A stretch of DNA of 64,000 bases from Allocoprobacillus sp002160865 (GCF_042850985.1 NZ_AP031415.1:2542001-2606000); one strand, 5' to 3'. Counted from the first letter of the stretch, positions 34,038 to 42,835 are shown. Program-made: numbers and translations. The notes: generated by a model from the sequence alone, not told the origin.

Positions 34038-34898
34038 TTATAACTTCAGTGAATCCTTATTTAAAATCTCTGTTTTTCTGACAAAAGCATATCTATTCAA
34101 AAAGAACTGATAGCCTTTTTCTAACAACTCCTGATCTTGAGTTAAACCAAATACACAAGAACCACTTCCAGACATTAAAGCGCCATCAAACCCTAATTCT
34201 TTCATTTCTTCTTTAATTTTTAATATATCAGGGACTATCTTTAAAGATGCTTCTTCTAGAGTGTTCCCTAAACAATTGACAACCCCCTGATAGTCATTAT
34301 TTTCAATAGCTTCTTTCATATCCATGATTAGAGGATGCTCTGCATTTGTTAAATCAAGCATTCCAAATGATTTCTTTGTAGATACACCTTTTTTTGGTTT
34401 AACCAACAATAAATAACAATGAAAATCTTGATTAATAAATTCTAACTGTTCTCCAATTCCTTTCACTAAAGCCATTTTTTCATAAATACAAAAAGGAATA
34501 TCAGCCCCAACTTCTTTCCCTATTTTGGCTAATGTGTCTAAAGACAAATTCAATCTAAACATACGATTCATTGCTTTTAAAACAGCTGCACCATCCGCAC
34601 TTCCTCCAGCGAGTCCTGCTTGTGTAGGAATATGTTTATAAATATGAATCTTGACTCCATAAGGAATTTGATAACGTTCTATGAGTAACTGTGCAACTTT
34701 ATACATGATATTTCTTTGATCTGTTGGCATACGATTGGTATTTGCAGTGATTTGAATACCATGATCAATCTTTTCAATATAAATCAAGTCATGTAAAGTT
34801 ATAGGTGCCATGATCATCTCTAAATCATGATAACCATCTTCTCTTTTTCTGACAACATCCAATGCTAAATTGACCTTTGCATAAGCTCTTATTTTCAT
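34038..34898 (-). CDS. ispE: 4-diphosphocytidyl-2-C-methyl-D-erythritol kinase
   Basis: 286 residues from the ATG at 34896-34898, nine bases after AGAGG; an ATG at 34907 overlaps the yabG stop (ATGA) but lacks spacing to the ribosome site. GHMP kinase of the MEP isoprenoid pathway: RAYAKVNLALDV at the start, ATP loop PTQAGLAGGSADGAA, and ALMSGSGSCVFGL near the C terminus. Follows yabG, as in Bacillus (which has veg and sspF between them). Confidence 0.96.
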   Translation of the reverse strand: MKIRAYAKVNLALDVVRKREDGYHDLEMIMAPITLHDLIYIEKIDHGIQITANTNRMPTDQRNIMYKVAQLLIERYQIPYGVKIHIYKHIPTQAGLAGGSADGAAVLKAMNRMFRLNLSLDTLAKIGKEVGADIPFCIYEKMALVKGIGEQLEFINQDFHCYLLLVKPKKGVSTKKSFGMLDLTNAEHPLIMDMKEAIENNDYQGVVNCLGNTLEEASLKIVPDILKIKEEMKELGFDGALMSGSGSCVFGLTQDQELLEKGYQFFLNRYAFVRKTEILNKDSLKL

Positions 34899-34903
34899 AC
34901 TTT

Positions 34904-35650
34904 TCATCCTCTCGTTGGATATATTTTTCTGGCGACACCTCTTGTATCAATGCCCCCTATTCCACTTTGTTTGTGTGATGTATGATTGATAATATCTTCC
35001 ACATCACAATAATTCCTCACACTCTCATTAGCTACTAGACTTGCAATATAAACAGGGTCTAATGCATGAATATTAATACGTTTAGGACTGGAAGCAAAAT
35101 TAGCACCACTCGCTAATAACATTTCATAGTACGATTGACACGCTCCAGCAATAATAATCAAAGCATCCTTATCTCCCTGATACTGTCGTGCTTTTTTCAC
35201 TGCTGCCATATAATCTAATGAATGTTGATAATTCTGTCCAATACTTTTATCAGCATTTTTTCTTAACGCATCATGTCCAGTAATGACTAAAATCTGAGGC
35301 TTGTGTTTTTCTAATAATTCAACAACACGATCAGCCATTTCACTTTCTTTCATATAATAACAATCAGCCCTAATCTTTAATTCTTCATATTTTTTCTGAC
35401 ACATCTTTAAATACTTTTCATCACCATCCAGATGTAAAACTTTACCTCTAATCACAGGATGTCTTTCCATCACAAAATGATCATCATCATGAGGTTGAAC
35501 TTCACTTAACTCCAAGTCTTCTTCCTCACTATCAGCAATCAATCTTAATTCTACACCTCTTAAATAATAAACATCATCTTTAATATCAAATATTTCAAAC
35601 AATATATCTCGATTATATTTTTTTCTCACAACATAATCGCCAATCTTCAT
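34904..35650 (-). CDS. yabG: Sporulation-specific protease YabG
   Basis: 248 residues from the ATG at 35648-35650 (GGGTG upstream). YabG is a mother-cell Cys protease that trims spore coat and cortex proteins. Recognisable segments: IGDYVVRKKYNRDILFEI at the start, the conserved VLHLDGDEKYL, VITGHDAL (His) and IIAGACQSYYE (Cys). It is somewhat shorter than the roughly 290-residue Bacillus protein. Strong evidence that the organism can sporulate. Located between rsmA and ispE. Confidence 0.93.
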   Translation of the reverse strand: MKIGDYVVRKKYNRDILFEIFDIKDDVYYLRGVELRLIADSEEEDLELSEVQPHDDDHFVMERHPVIRGKVLHLDGDEKYLKMCQKKYEELKIRADCYYMKESEMADRVVELLEKHKPQILVITGHDALRKNADKSIGQNYQHSLDYMAAVKKARQYQGDKDALIIIAGACQSYYEMLLASGANFASSPKRINIHALDPVYIASLVANESVRNYCDVEDIINHTSHKQSGIGGIDTRGVARKIYPTRG

Positions 35651-35676
35651 AAACATCACCCATATATCATATGAAT

Positions 35677-36492
35677 TTATAAATAATGTGTGAGTTTTTG
35701 ATAATCTTCAATCGTTAATTGTTCTGGTCTTGTTTTTAAATCAATATCACATTCATTTAATATGTTTTCTGTATTTTCTAAAAACAATCCTTTTAAATTA
35801 TTATAGATTGTTTTTCTTTTTTGTGTAAATGCCTGTTTTAAAATCTTTGTTAAAAGTGGGTTGTATGTCTTTTCCATCATAATAGATAAAATCGCACTAT
35901 CTACTCTTGGAGCAGGTGAAAATACATTTTTAGAAACTGTCATATCTAAAGAAGCTTGACCTATACTTTCTATCATAAAAGTCAATGGACTATGATAAGA
36001 TGCATCTGTTAATTTCAGTGCCACTTCTTTTTGAACCATAACATGTATACTATCAATATCTGCCTGTGATGTAATAATATGTTCTAAAATATCTGATGTA
36101 ATATAGTATGGTAGATTTGCTACAATACAAACCTTTGAATAATGTTGTTTATAATGATGAACAACCTGTTTTAAATCAACTGTTAAAAAATCTTGAAATA
36201 TGACTTCTACATTAGTACATTCTTGCAGTGATTCATTTAAGACATCTTTTAATCTTATATCAATTTCATAGCTCACAACATGTCCTGCTCGATAAGATAA
36301 CTGTTCTGTTAATGCCCCAATACCCGGTCCAATTTCAATCACACAGGTTTGTTGATCAATAGATGTACAATCTACAATCTTTTGTACAACATTTAAATCT
36401 ATTAGAAAATTTTGCCCAAATTTCTTTGTTGCTTTCATATTGTATTTTTCTAGTAGATACATTGTATTTGCCTTTTTTGCTATATCTTTCAT
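35677..36492 (-). CDS. rsmA: 16S rRNA (adenine1518/1519-N6)-dimethyltransferase
   Basis: 271 residues, KsgA family. FGQNFLID, the SAM loop VIEIGPGIGALTEQL, motif IV NLPYYITSDI and a C-terminal helical domain (about 195-271, AFTQKRKTIYNNLKG). It dimethylates two adjacent adenines of helix 45 of 16S rRNA during ribosome assembly. In Bacillus rnmV lies just upstream; here rnmV is 4.0 kb away. Confidence 0.97.
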   Translation of the reverse strand: MKDIAKKANTMYLLEKYNMKATKKFGQNFLIDLNVVQKIVDCTSIDQQTCVIEIGPGIGALTEQLSYRAGHVVSYEIDIRLKDVLNESLQECTNVEVIFQDFLTVDLKQVVHHYKQHYSKVCIVANLPYYITSDILEHIITSQADIDSIHVMVQKEVALKLTDASYHSPLTFMIESIGQASLDMTVSKNVFSPAPRVDSAILSIMMEKTYNPLLTKILKQAFTQKRKTIYNNLKGLFLENTENILNECDIDLKTRPEQLTIEDYQKLTHYL

Positions 36493-36557
36493 TCTCTCAC
36501 CTAAAACCTATTATAATCCAATTTCATACAAAAGAAAAGCAACCTATTTCAAGCAAT

Positions 36558-36602
36558 CAAAAAAGTATCAATCTTAACTTCATTTTGAATGATACTTTTT
36601 GT
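36558..36602 (-). terminator. Terminator of the DUF2812/LytTR unit
   Basis: AAAAAGTATCA (36560-36570) and TGATACTTTTT (36590-36600) form an 11-base-pair stem with a 19-base loop and a T run on the minus strand, between rsmA and the membrane-protein gene. Confidence 0.7.
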
Positions 36603-36621
36603 AATTAACTTAGATGATTCA

Positions 36622-37167
36622 CTATTTAATAACTGATTTTTTTATAAGAATATATTTAATAGATGCATATATAATCGTAGCTAATGCTACAATCAAAAAG
36701 AAATAATGAGATATAAATCCAATAAATGTATCTATATGATTTGTAAGAGGAATAACAGAGTAAAAGATGATAAATAGACATGTTAAAATACAACCATGTT
36801 GAAATTGTAATTGAGCATCTCTCATCAAATCTTCTCTTGTGACTTTGATTTGTGAAATTAATGCGTCTTGATCTGTATAAAAAACAAGTGCATCATTATT
36901 AATAGAAACATTTGTAAATAATGTCCATCCTTGATCTTTCATATGTTGAATATACTTTTTCTTTAAATCATCATCTTCGAATCTTTGATATTCAACAAGA
37001 TACCTAATCTTATTTGTAGCTGATTTTTTGAAGGTAAAAGCTATAAAATGCAATGGTGGAAATAATATAAATGGAACAATTGATTTTAAACGATAACCCT
37101 TTACAGCTTTCTTATTAATATATCTTTGCATAGCGACCATTCCCATATCACTTTTTATTCGTAGCAT
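36622..37167 (-). CDS. DUF2812-like membrane protein
   Basis: 181 residues. The N-terminal half resembles DUF2812: VEYQRFEDDDLKKKYIQHMKDQGW followed by FYTDQDA, split here only by variable positions. Two membrane helices close the protein (about 124-142 and 148-172). It lies 25 bases downstream of the LytTR regulator gene on the same strand and is probably part of that unit. In other Firmicutes DUF2812 proteins sit beside PadR- or LytTR-type regulators; function unknown. Confidence 0.65.
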   Translation of the reverse strand: MLRIKSDMGMVAMQRYINKKAVKGYRLKSIVPFILFPPLHFIAFTFKKSATNKIRYLVEYQRFEDDDLKKKYIQHMKDQGWTLFTNVSINNDALVFYTDQDALISQIKVTREDLMRDAQLQFQHGCILTCLFIIFYSVIPLTNHIDTFIGFISHYFFLIVALATIIYASIKYILIKKSVIK

Positions 37168-37192
37168 ATCAATACCTCCTCACCTTTATAAT

Positions 37193-37834
37193 TTATAATA
37201 ATTGAATATGATTTTTATAAGCTCTACCAATTTGTAATGTTTCATCATTTTTTAATAAAACATGATCAGAAAAAATATTTTTAATCCACTGTTTATTGAC
37301 AATAAATGATTTATGAATCTGGATAAATTGTGATGATTGAATTGTGTTTAGAAAATCTTTTAAGTTTTTTCTTTCTACCATTGTGCCATTAATAGAATGA
37401 ATAATAATAGAATGTCTTAATGATTCTACATAATAAATATGTGATAAACGAATTTGAGATATAATTCCATTTCTTTGGTATTGATAATATTGGAATTTAT
37501 CTTGTATATCCTTTAGGATATAATCCTTATATTTTTCAAGTTCTTTTATAAATGCCTGCTTTGAAAAATAAAGATCAACCTTTAGACGAATACATTCACT
37601 TGTAATTGCATAATCCTCTGGTCCAATAACATAATATAAAGAATAGGGAGAATAAGGATGATTAGCAATAAGTTGTAAGTCTTCTTTATTTTGAATTTCA
37701 AAAATATAAATATCTTGATAGCTTTGTTTTTGATAAGGAACGATGCAATATTCTAAATGCTCTTTTTGAAAGAACTGTTCAAATGATTGTTGAATCATTT
37801 GATTATTTTTTGAAGATATGCTAACTCTAATCAT
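37193..37834 (-). CDS. LytTR-family regulator with degenerate receiver
   Basis: 213 residues. The C-terminal LytTR DNA-binding domain (about 115-213) has the marks IYYVESLRHSIIIHS, FIQIHKSFIVNKQWI and IGRAYK. The N-terminal 100 residues look like a response-regulator receiver, but the phospho-acceptor position reads IFEIQ, with Glu46 where Asp is expected. Control by phosphorylation is therefore doubtful; Glu can mimic a constitutively phosphorylated state. Its start overlaps the upstream gene stop by four bases. Likely regulates this small membrane-protein cluster. Confidence 0.85.
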   Translation of the reverse strand: MIRVSISSKNNQMIQQSFEQFFQKEHLEYCIVPYQKQSYQDIYIFEIQNKEDLQLIANHPYSPYSLYYVIGPEDYAITSECIRLKVDLYFSKQAFIKELEKYKDYILKDIQDKFQYYQYQRNGIISQIRLSHIYYVESLRHSIIIHSINGTMVERKNLKDFLNTIQSSQFIQIHKSFIVNKQWIKNIFSDHVLLKNDETLQIGRAYKNHIQLL

Positions 37835-38418
37835 TTTGATTGCTCCTTATCTATTCTTTCTAAGTAATAAGAAAGATGTTCATGAGAATGTAACGCATCC
37901 AAGATATGATAACCATCTTTAAAATGAATACCTTGTTCCTTCATAAAATCTACAGCTTGATTAAAATCCTTTTTACCAGATAATGTCAAAGCAATAAAAC
38001 TATAAACTGAACCATCATAAGTATGAATGTTAAACCAAACATCATAACCAATAGCACCAAAAGGTGCTCTAGGCACTTTCGCATATGTGACAGCAATATA
38101 ATCTATCTGATCCAAATTGATGACAACTTGATATGGAAAACGTTTTGCTACAAAAAGTTGTTGATAATATGTTAAAATTTTATCAATACCTTTTGAATAA
38201 TTAGTAAATTTTAAAGTCTGAGTATCTATTTCCCACATCAGTTCACTACATGCTGCCTCTGGAAAGATAACAAAAATACTTAAAAAAATGATTACAATAC
38301 CAGCATAATTCATTCCTTCCCAAGGTGTAAAAATATAAATTGCAACTCCTAAGAGTGAGTAAAAAGTTGATAATAAAATTGCCGTTAATATTGACGGTTT
38401 ACCAACAACATACTTCAT
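37831..38418 (-). CDS. Membrane protein of unknown function
   Basis: 195 residues. Two membrane helices near the N terminus (about 11-31 and 38-56) are followed by a soluble domain of about 130 residues with alternating hydrophobic residues (TLKFTNYSKGIDKIL, VVINLDQIDYIAVTYAK), suggestive of a PH-like beta fold. Overlaps the LytTR gene by four bases, so the two are translationally coupled and it may gate or sense for the regulator. No family recognised. Confidence 0.7.
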   Translation of the reverse strand: MKYVVGKPSILTAILLSTFYSLLGVAIYIFTPWEGMNYAGIVIIFLSIFVIFPEAACSELMWEIDTQTLKFTNYSKGIDKILTYYQQLFVAKRFPYQVVINLDQIDYIAVTYAKVPRAPFGAIGYDVWFNIHTYDGSVYSFIALTLSGKKDFNQAVDFMKEQGIHFKDGYHILDALHSHEHLSYYLERIDKEQSK

Positions 38419-38432
38419 AAGTCATCACCTCT

Positions 38433-38726
38433 TTAAAATCTCATTCTAAATAATTCATTATTAGCATTTATAACATCAATTGTATCTTCATTACACTTTA
38501 AGTGCTTCATTAAAAATTGTTTAATATCTTTCTTAGATAAAGATGACCACCCTCTTACTGCTTTTTTCCCATAATAATTCCATTTCCCAATTTGATTAAG
38601 TATTTCCCAAGAAATATTTTTCTCATCCTTAAATATGATAAAATAATCAAATTCAATATTTTTATCCAAATGTAATTGAAATGTTCCAAGAAATGGTTTT
38701 AACTTTGATAATATCGCCTTTAACAT
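38433..38726 (-). CDS. Small protein of unknown function
   Basis: 97 residues, first gene of the LytTR cluster, ribosome site AGGAGGAAGG before the ATG. Mixed alpha/beta composition, no signal peptide or membrane helix, with a basic middle (WNYYGKKAVRGWSSLSKKDI). I do not recognise a family. Being 14 bases from the membrane-protein gene, it is presumably co-transcribed and functionally linked. Confidence 0.6.
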   Translation of the reverse strand: MLKAILSKLKPFLGTFQLHLDKNIEFDYFIIFKDEKNISWEILNQIGKWNYYGKKAVRGWSSLSKKDIKQFLMKHLKCNEDTIDVINANNELFRMRF

Positions 38727-38866
38727 GATTCCTTCCTCCTTTCACTTTTTATTTTATGCCTTTTTATAACATTGTAAATATAAGCGACATCAACAACATC
38801 TTATAGACTTATTCTACTTTATTTTAGAGTTGAAATCATTTATAATTTGTTGTGAGGTAAAACATT

Positions 38867-39373
38867 ATGGATAGAAAAGAGAAAATTATCGAAGAAATAA
38901 AAAAAAGTGAAAAACCTGTTTCTGCATCTGCTCTGGCGAAAAAATTAGGTGTATCCAGACAAATCATTGTTGGTGATGTTGCTTTAATTCGTGCCAGTGG
39001 AACCAATATTATTGCTACTCCTAGAGGTTATATTTTAGATAATCATCAATTACAACATACCTATACTCTTGCTGTTAAACATACCCAAGAACAACTTGCT
39101 GATGAATTGTATACGATTGTTGATTTAGGTGGTTCTATCATCGATGTTATTGTGGAGCATCCCATCTATGGACAATTAACAGGAAAATTACATTTATCAT
39201 CACGTTATGATGTTAATCAATTCTTGAAAAAGATTACTCATGATAATGCAAAACCTTTAAGTCAGTTAACAAATGGTCTTCACTTACATACAATTCAATG
39301 CTTAAATCAAGAAACATATCAACGTATTGTTGATGCTTTAGATGAAAAAGGATATTTATTTAAGAAAAGTTAA
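38867..39373 (+). CDS. niaR: NiaR (YrxA) niacin-responsive repressor
   Basis: 168 residues: an HTH_11 DNA-binding domain (about 5-58, SASALAKKLGVSRQIIVGDV) and a 3H domain whose three His lie in AVKHT, VEHPIYG and LHLHTI, binding metal and nicotinic acid. It represses NAD synthesis and niacin uptake genes when niacin is present. The likely target niaX lies 525 bases downstream and has a clean operator. It has its own hairpin terminator. Confidence 0.93.
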   Translation: MDRKEKIIEEIKKSEKPVSASALAKKLGVSRQIIVGDVALIRASGTNIIATPRGYILDNHQLQHTYTLAVKHTQEQLADELYTIVDLGGSIIDVIVEHPIYGQLTGKLHLSSRYDVNQFLKKITHDNAKPLSQLTNGLHLHTIQCLNQETYQRIVDALDEKGYLFKKS

Positions 39374-39389
39374 TCATTTCTAACAACAT

Positions 39390-39430
39390 GAACTTAAGGA
39401 ATATAATTATTCTTAAGTTCGTGCTTTTTA
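39390..39430 (+). terminator. Terminator of niaR
   Basis: GAACTTAAG (39390-39398) and CTTAAGTTC (39412-39420), with additional inner pairing, followed by GTGCTTTTTA. Confidence 0.8.
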
Positions 39431-39822
39431 TTATAGATTCACAATAAAATATGATTTTCAAAAACATAAACTTATAGGACTAGAGTTCAATCTCTAGACT
39501 TACTTTTTCATTTCCTTTTTATGGCAGGAATCACCACTTTTTGATATATTACTATATCTCCTATTGACATATTCATTGTAGTATATCATATGTACTATTT
39601 CAACATCCTCTATCAAATCACATTAACTTTGCAATTTTTATCATAAGAAACTTATTTTCATTTTATAAATCCTCCCATATCAATATGACAACTCCACACT
39701 CATAAAAAAAGTATACAAATATCTACAATTTGTATATCTTATAAAAAAGCAAGAACATTTCTATCATGTTGTAGAGTTAAAACTCAATTAACTTTCTTCA
39801 TGTTGAAAGGATTCATTTTTTA
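39431..39822. other. 392-bp gap with two unexplained hairpins
   Basis: No reading frame is convincing here. Two perfect hairpins stand out: CTAGAG/CTCTAG (39480-39485, 39492-39497) and TATACAAAT/ATTTGTATA (39712-39720, 39728-39736). The second is followed by a seven-T run on the minus strand, exactly like an intrinsic terminator, although no minus-strand gene precedes it. A short untranslated minus-strand transcript starting near the niaX promoter would explain it; otherwise it is decayed sequence. Confidence 0.4.
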
Positions 39823-39876
39823 TTGACACATTCTCATTTTTGGATATAATTAGTCATAACATGTGTCTTGACACAT
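39823..39876 (+). promoter_or_regulatory. niaX promoter with NiaR operator
   Basis: TTGACA (39823-39828), 16-base spacer, TATAAT (39845-39850), then the palindrome ATGTGTC-TT-GACACAT (39861-39876) over the expected transcription start. The palindrome has the TGTC/GACA half sites I associate with NiaR. TTGACACAT appears twice, at the -35 and in the operator. Confidence 0.85.
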
Positions 39877-39897
39877 ATATTGATAAGGAGGAAAACA

Positions 39898-40473
39898 ATG
39901 AAATCACATAAACATATGCAAGTTTTTGTTTTAGCATCTCTATTAATTGCAGTAGGAACAATCATCCCTATGTTGATGCCTAAGATTATTATAGGTCCTA
40001 TGTCTTTTACTTTAGCTTCCCATGTGGCAGTGATGATTGCAATATTCATCAGTCCAGCTGTTGCGATAGCAGTATCTTTAGGAACAACGCTTGGTTTTTT
40101 CATGGCAGGTTTTCCATTCGTTGTTGTTTTACGTGCCTTAACGCATGTGATATGGGCTTATTTAGGTGCTCAATATGCCAAAATGAATCCACAAATCTTT
40201 GAAAAACCATTAAAAACTTTACAATTTAATATTGTGATTGCACTTATTCATGCTCTTGGTGAAATGATTATTGTCATTCCTTTCTATTATGGAAATGGTA
40301 TGGATATGCAAACATTTATGTACATGATTTTTGGTTTAGTAGGACTTGGTACTGTGATACATAGCTCTATTGATTTTTGTTTAACACTTCCTGTATGGAA
40401 AGCATTAACTCAAAGCCATCGTATTCAAGGTATTTCTCAAGTGAAGAAAATCAATTTAATGAAAAATGCATAA
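39898..40473 (+). CDS. niaX: Niacin transporter NiaX (ECF S component)
   Basis: 191 residues from the ATG at 39898 (AAGGAGGAAAAC upstream; an earlier start at 39868 falls inside the operator). Five or six membrane helices; hydrophobic, with family-like segments MLMPKIIIGPMSFTLASH and RALTHVIWAYLG. S components give specificity to ECF transporters that share energising subunits encoded elsewhere. The NiaR operator in front confirms niacin as the probable substrate. Confidence 0.9.
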   Translation: MKSHKHMQVFVLASLLIAVGTIIPMLMPKIIIGPMSFTLASHVAVMIAIFISPAVAIAVSLGTTLGFFMAGFPFVVVLRALTHVIWAYLGAQYAKMNPQIFEKPLKTLQFNIVIALIHALGEMIIVIPFYYGNGMDMQTFMYMIFGLVGLGTVIHSSIDFCLTLPVWKALTQSHRIQGISQVKKINLMKNA

Positions 40474-40507
40474 AAAACATATAATCGTTTTTGATTATAT
40501 GTTTTTT
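40472..40507. terminator. Bidirectional terminator between niaX and rnmV
   Basis: A 15-base-pair stem (40472-40486 with 40493-40507) and six-base loop with A/T tracts; it reaches into the last codons of rnmV. Confidence 0.88.
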
Positions 40508-41022
40508 AATTGCTCTAAAATATCTTCTTTTGTAATACCAGCCATATTTAATCTTTTAAATAATGTTTTAGCATTCCCATAACCTAAATGAAACAAATCA
40601 TAAATCATCAATCTTTTTTGCTTATTACCAATAATATCTAATGAAACAAATTCTTCCCAACTTATAGATTGAGTATTTTGAGAAAAACTCACAACATTTT
40701 CTAAAGCTTGAATGATGGCTTCTTCTCTTGCTTCAGCAATTCCTAATTTTCTTTTTCCAATAGCATCTTTTTTATCTACAAATGCCTGTTTGACATGTGG
40801 GATACGTTTCATAATCATATTTCTAATCTTCATACCCGGATAGTCAGGATCTGTTAATAAAATAACTCCTTTTGTTTTATTCATTTCTTCTATAAAATCT
40901 AAAGTTTCTTCTGTCAACGCTAAACCATGTGTTTCTATCGTATCTGCATCAAATAACTTTTGAATAATTGCTGTATCTGTTTTTCCTTCAACAACAATCA
41001 CTTCCTTAATCTTCTTTTTCAT
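40495..41022 (-). CDS. rnmV: Ribonuclease M5
   Basis: 175 residues. TOPRIM domain at the N terminus (VVEGKTDTAII with the catalytic Glu; LLTDPDYPGMKIR with the DxD) and a C-terminal helical domain that recognises 5S rRNA precursors. The length fits the family. Its start overlaps the end of the diguanylate cyclase gene by 17 bases, so it depends on that gene for transcription. In Bacillus it sits between yabE and ksgA. Confidence 0.95.
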   Translation of the reverse strand: MKKKIKEVIVVEGKTDTAIIQKLFDADTIETHGLALTEETLDFIEEMNKTKGVILLTDPDYPGMKIRNMIMKRIPHVKQAFVDKKDAIGKRKLGIAEAREEAIIQALENVVSFSQNTQSISWEEFVSLDIIGNKQKRLMIYDLFHLGYGNAKTLFKRLNMAGITKEDILEQLKNI

Positions 41023-41923
41023 CTTTTTCTCCAGTATTCATCACTTCATAACATACTTCTTCTTTTTCTTGTTTTGCCTTATACAAAAGCTTATCGATAT
41101 CCTCAATAAGACTACCTTGTGGTTGTTCTTGACAATATATACCACCAATACTTGCTGATATATGAACATCAGGATAATGAACGAGCTGAATATCTCTAAT
41201 TGCATCTCGCATTTGATATAAACGCTTTTGAAAAGCTATTTCACTTATATCTCTAAAGACAATTAAAAATTCATCGCCACCATAACGAATCACTGAATCA
41301 CAGCTTCTTGTCATAGAAAGCATAACCTTTGCTAATTCTTTTAAAACAGTATCTCCAACCAAATGTCCAGATGTATCATTAATAAGTTTAAATTTATTAA
41401 CATCAAGCATCATAATGCCATCATTTTGACTAATAATCCCTTTCACTTGCTCATCATAATAAGCACGATTAAAAACTTTTGTTAATGAATCAGTATATAC
41501 ACGTGCATTCAATTTCGTTAATATTTTTGCTAGTTGACTTTGTCCCTGTGCTCCATAAAGTGTATGGTTATCAGACTTAGAAATCATTTCCAAAACAAAA
41601 GCTCTGTCTTCTATCTCTATATATTTTGAAATAACAAAAAATATACGGCTATCAATAAATTCATACTTTGTGACTTGCCCTTTTGTTGTAAAAGCTTTTG
41701 CACTACTACAATTTTGGCATTTTCCTGCTCTATTCCAAAACTCGTAACAAGCATGTGGTTCTACACATATTTGTTGCTGATCATCTAAATAATAAGTTTT
41801 TGTCGTCGCAATATCCACTAATCTCACTTCATCAAATATCATTTCCTGTTGTTCAATAAATGTTTTCAGCTGTTCCATTGTTAAAAACTTGATGATTTCT
41901 TGATTTTTTAAGACCTTTTCCAT
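41006..41923 (-). CDS. Diguanylate cyclase (GGDEF) with Cys-containing sensor domain
   Basis: 305 residues. The C-terminal GGDEF domain (about 143-295) has DSLTKVFNRAYYD, LDVNKFKLINDTSGH and the active motif GGDEF at 215-219; the inhibitory site RSCD (206-209) lies five residues before it, so product feedback by c-di-GMP is expected. The N-terminal sensor (about 1-120) is PAS-like and carries Cys53, Cys59, Cys69 and Cys72 (CQNC), a possible metal, haem or redox site. No membrane helix. Translationally coupled to rnmV, an unusual partnership. Confidence 0.92.
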   Translation of the reverse strand: MEKVLKNQEIIKFLTMEQLKTFIEQQEMIFDEVRLVDIATTKTYYLDDQQQICVEPHACYEFWNRAGKCQNCSSAKAFTTKGQVTKYEFIDSRIFFVISKYIEIEDRAFVLEMISKSDNHTLYGAQGQSQLAKILTKLNARVYTDSLTKVFNRAYYDEQVKGIISQNDGIMMLDVNKFKLINDTSGHLVGDTVLKELAKVMLSMTRSCDSVIRYGGDEFLIVFRDISEIAFQKRLYQMRDAIRDIQLVHYPDVHISASIGGIYCQEQPQGSLIEDIDKLLYKAKQEKEEVCYEVMNTGEKDEKED

Positions 41924-42106
41924 TATGATTTCTACTCCTTAATATCATATTAGCCTTTCATTCAATAATTATAAGTCGTCACTATTGTAAGCATAATATT
42001 CTATAAAAATCAAGAATTTTAATGGTAATCATGACCAAATAAATAATAATTTTTACTGTCATTTTTATGTTTTATTCAGTATAATATGTTGACAGGAGTG
42101 AATTAT

Positions 42107-42793
42107 ATGAATAAGTATAAATATTTATTATTTGATGTTGATGGAACTTTATTAGATTTTGATAAAGCTGAACAACAAGCATTAAAAAACACTTTTCAAA
42201 ATCATCATATATTATTAACTGATGAGCTTCTTCAAAGATATGAAACCATTAATAAACAATTATGGAAAGATTTTGAAAAAGGATTAATTGATAAAAAAAC
42301 TGTTGTTTACACACGTTTTGTTCAATTATTTCAAGAGTTTCATATACATCAAGATGGTATTGCTTTTGAAGATGATTATCAAAAAGCATTAGGTGAAGGT
42401 TATTTTCTTTTACCTCATGCAAAAGAAATATTAGAAACACTTTATCAAAAATATCCATTATATGTTGTGACTAATGGCGTTTCTAAAACACAATATAGTC
42501 GTTTAAGAGGAACACATATTGATCAGTATTTTCAAGATATCTTTGTATCAGAAGATATTGGTTATCAAAAACCAGCTAAAGAATATTTTGATTGCTGTTT
42601 TCATAAAATAGAGGATATAAAATTAGATCAAACATTAATCATTGGCGATTCTTTATCTAGTGATATACAAGGTGGTATTAATGCAGGTATTGATACTTGC
42701 TGGTATAATCCTCAACATCTTAAAAAACCTCAAGATATGAATATCACTTATGAAATTCATGATTTAAGAGAGTTATTTCAAATATGTAATTAA
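42107..42793 (+). CDS. HAD hydrolase, YjjG-type pyrimidine 5'-nucleotidase
   Basis: 228 residues from the ATG at 42107 (AGGAGTG six bases upstream; an upstream in-frame start has no ribosome site). HAD IA with LLFDVDGTLLDF, helical cap, VVTNGVSKTQYSRL, YQKPAKEYFD and IIGDSLSSDIQGG, closely resembling YjjG/YfnB nucleotidases that remove non-canonical pyrimidine nucleotides. TATAAT at 42080-42085 is its likely -10. Confidence 0.88.
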   Translation: MNKYKYLLFDVDGTLLDFDKAEQQALKNTFQNHHILLTDELLQRYETINKQLWKDFEKGLIDKKTVVYTRFVQLFQEFHIHQDGIAFEDDYQKALGEGYFLLPHAKEILETLYQKYPLYVVTNGVSKTQYSRLRGTHIDQYFQDIFVSEDIGYQKPAKEYFDCCFHKIEDIKLDQTLIIGDSLSSDIQGGINAGIDTCWYNPQHLKKPQDMNITYEIHDLRELFQICN

Positions 42794-42810
42794 AAAATAT
42801 AACAAATATA

Positions 42811-42834
42811 AAAAGCAGGGATCATCCTGCTTTT
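42811..42834. terminator. Bidirectional terminator
   Basis: AAAAGCAGG (42811-42819) and CCTGCTTTT (42826-42834) with a six-base loop separate the convergent HAD gene and AAA pseudogene. Confidence 0.85.
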
Positions 42835-42835
42835 G

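Noticed and set aside
39431..39822. tRNA or riboswitch in the niaR-niaX gap
   Set aside because: No cloverleaf, no conserved riboswitch core and no CCA end. Only isolated hairpins are visible, and niaX already has a protein operator.
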